Of a stretch of DNA of 64,000 nt, positions 63,678 through 64,000 are shown piece by piece. Under the pieces are notes generated by a model that did not search any database, was not told the origin of the DNA, and was given only the letters and a program-made list of their open reading frames with translations. Each line of letters begins with the position of its first letter. Position 1 is the stretch's first letter. Made by a program: the position numbers and the translations under genes. The stretch spans positions 1 through 64,000 of the forward strand of contig NZ_PJIM01000004.1 of the NCBI RefSeq assembly GCF_002929295.1. The letters run 5' to 3'. This DNA is from Arthrobacter sp. SX1312. Lineage in GTDB: Bacteria > Actinomycetota > Actinomycetes > Actinomycetales > Micrococcaceae.

Positions 63678-64000
63678 CTCCGAACAAGGACTCCGACGAC
63701 ACCTATCTGCCTGACAGTGGCCACCCTCGGGGATCACTGATAGGTCAACGGCTTCGAGCTTTGACTTTCGGGCTCCACCCTCTCCGCCTTCGCAGCCCAC
63801 GTTATCGGGCCCGCCCGGTGATCGCCCTCTCGTCAGAGTGCGATGCACGCCGGTGTTGGTGGCACGCCCGGCGGTCCAGCGCCTTCCCGGGGTGGGTCTC
63901 AGGAAGATGTCCGCTGCCTGGCGTGCTGCGCTTCGCCGCAACGGAAGGATGCTTCCCGCACAATGACCACCCCTCTTCTGGCAGTTGGCGCTCTGCCGGG
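63678..64000. other. Window end without a firm gene
   Basis: About 320 bp with no convincing complete frame. An ATG at 63963 opens a frame (MTTPLLAVGALPG...) that runs out of the window; whether it is a gene cannot be told. A relaxase gene would be expected beyond this edge. Confidence 0.4.

Noticed and set aside
1-64000. rRNA or tRNA genes
   Set aside because: No cloverleaf-like stretch or rRNA-like conserved segment was noticed on reading; a tRNAscan run would settle it.

Overview
The window is high-GC actinobacterial DNA. Two Lsr2 nucleoid proteins, a CsoR copper repressor, a LexA-type SOS box, and families such as SCO6880, DUF4913, DUF6221 and DUF1272 point to the Micrococcales (Arthrobacter/Micrococcus relatives); the genus cannot be fixed from the sequence alone. 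A replication protein with a primase-like domain, a ParA plus small partner pair with an array of direct repeats, and a type IV secretion operon together indicate a large conjugative plasmid. No relaxase, rRNA, tRNA or CRISPR array was seen.

Region by region: 1-19 kb is a metal-resistance and stress island: a copper efflux operon (copZ, a His-rich membrane-anchored protein, copA, a YHS protein) facing an FAD oxidoreductase, then DMT and MFS exporters, a universal stress protein, a hydrolase, DhaK/DhaL and csoR. A shared 17-bp palindrome (ATACCC-N5-GGGTAW) precedes several of these genes and ties them into one likely CsoR regulon. 19-21.7 kb holds an MBL-fold hydrolase, a TetR regulator and a membrane protein. 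21.9-26.2 kb is, on my reading, a single ISL3-type transposon with 27-bp inverted ends and an 8-bp target duplication, carrying a decayed transposase plus two GNAT acetyltransferases and a MocR regulator as passengers. 26.3-28.7 kb is a MocR/EamA pair whose start codons overlap head to head. 28.7-32.2 kb is a second, partly decayed copper cluster (P-type ATPase remnant, DUF6153-like, DUF305, BNR lipoprotein); a decayed copy of the last gene lies at 18.3-18.8 kb.

34.1-42.1 kb is bounded by two nearly identical lsr2 genes in inverted orientation with the same promoter block; between them are an orphan ParB-like protein, several small plasmid-type genes, an interrupted HTH/helicase-associated protein and a gene behind an SOS box. 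42.6-48 kb is the maintenance module: parA and its partner, a repeat-rich non-coding stretch (candidate centromere/origin), rep, and a small DNA-binding protein. 48.2-50.1 kb is a regulator/membrane protein/HTH operon read away from the transfer genes. 50.25-63.7 kb is a tightly coupled transfer operon: SLT/M23 muramidase, lipoprotein, bitopic protein, two MinD-like P-loop proteins with altered Walker motifs, small membrane protein, VirB6-like channel, SCO6880, VirB4-like ATPase, VirD4/TraG coupling protein and DUF4913.

All functions are read from motifs and context by eye; no database search or alignment program was run, so family names without a stated motif are tentative.
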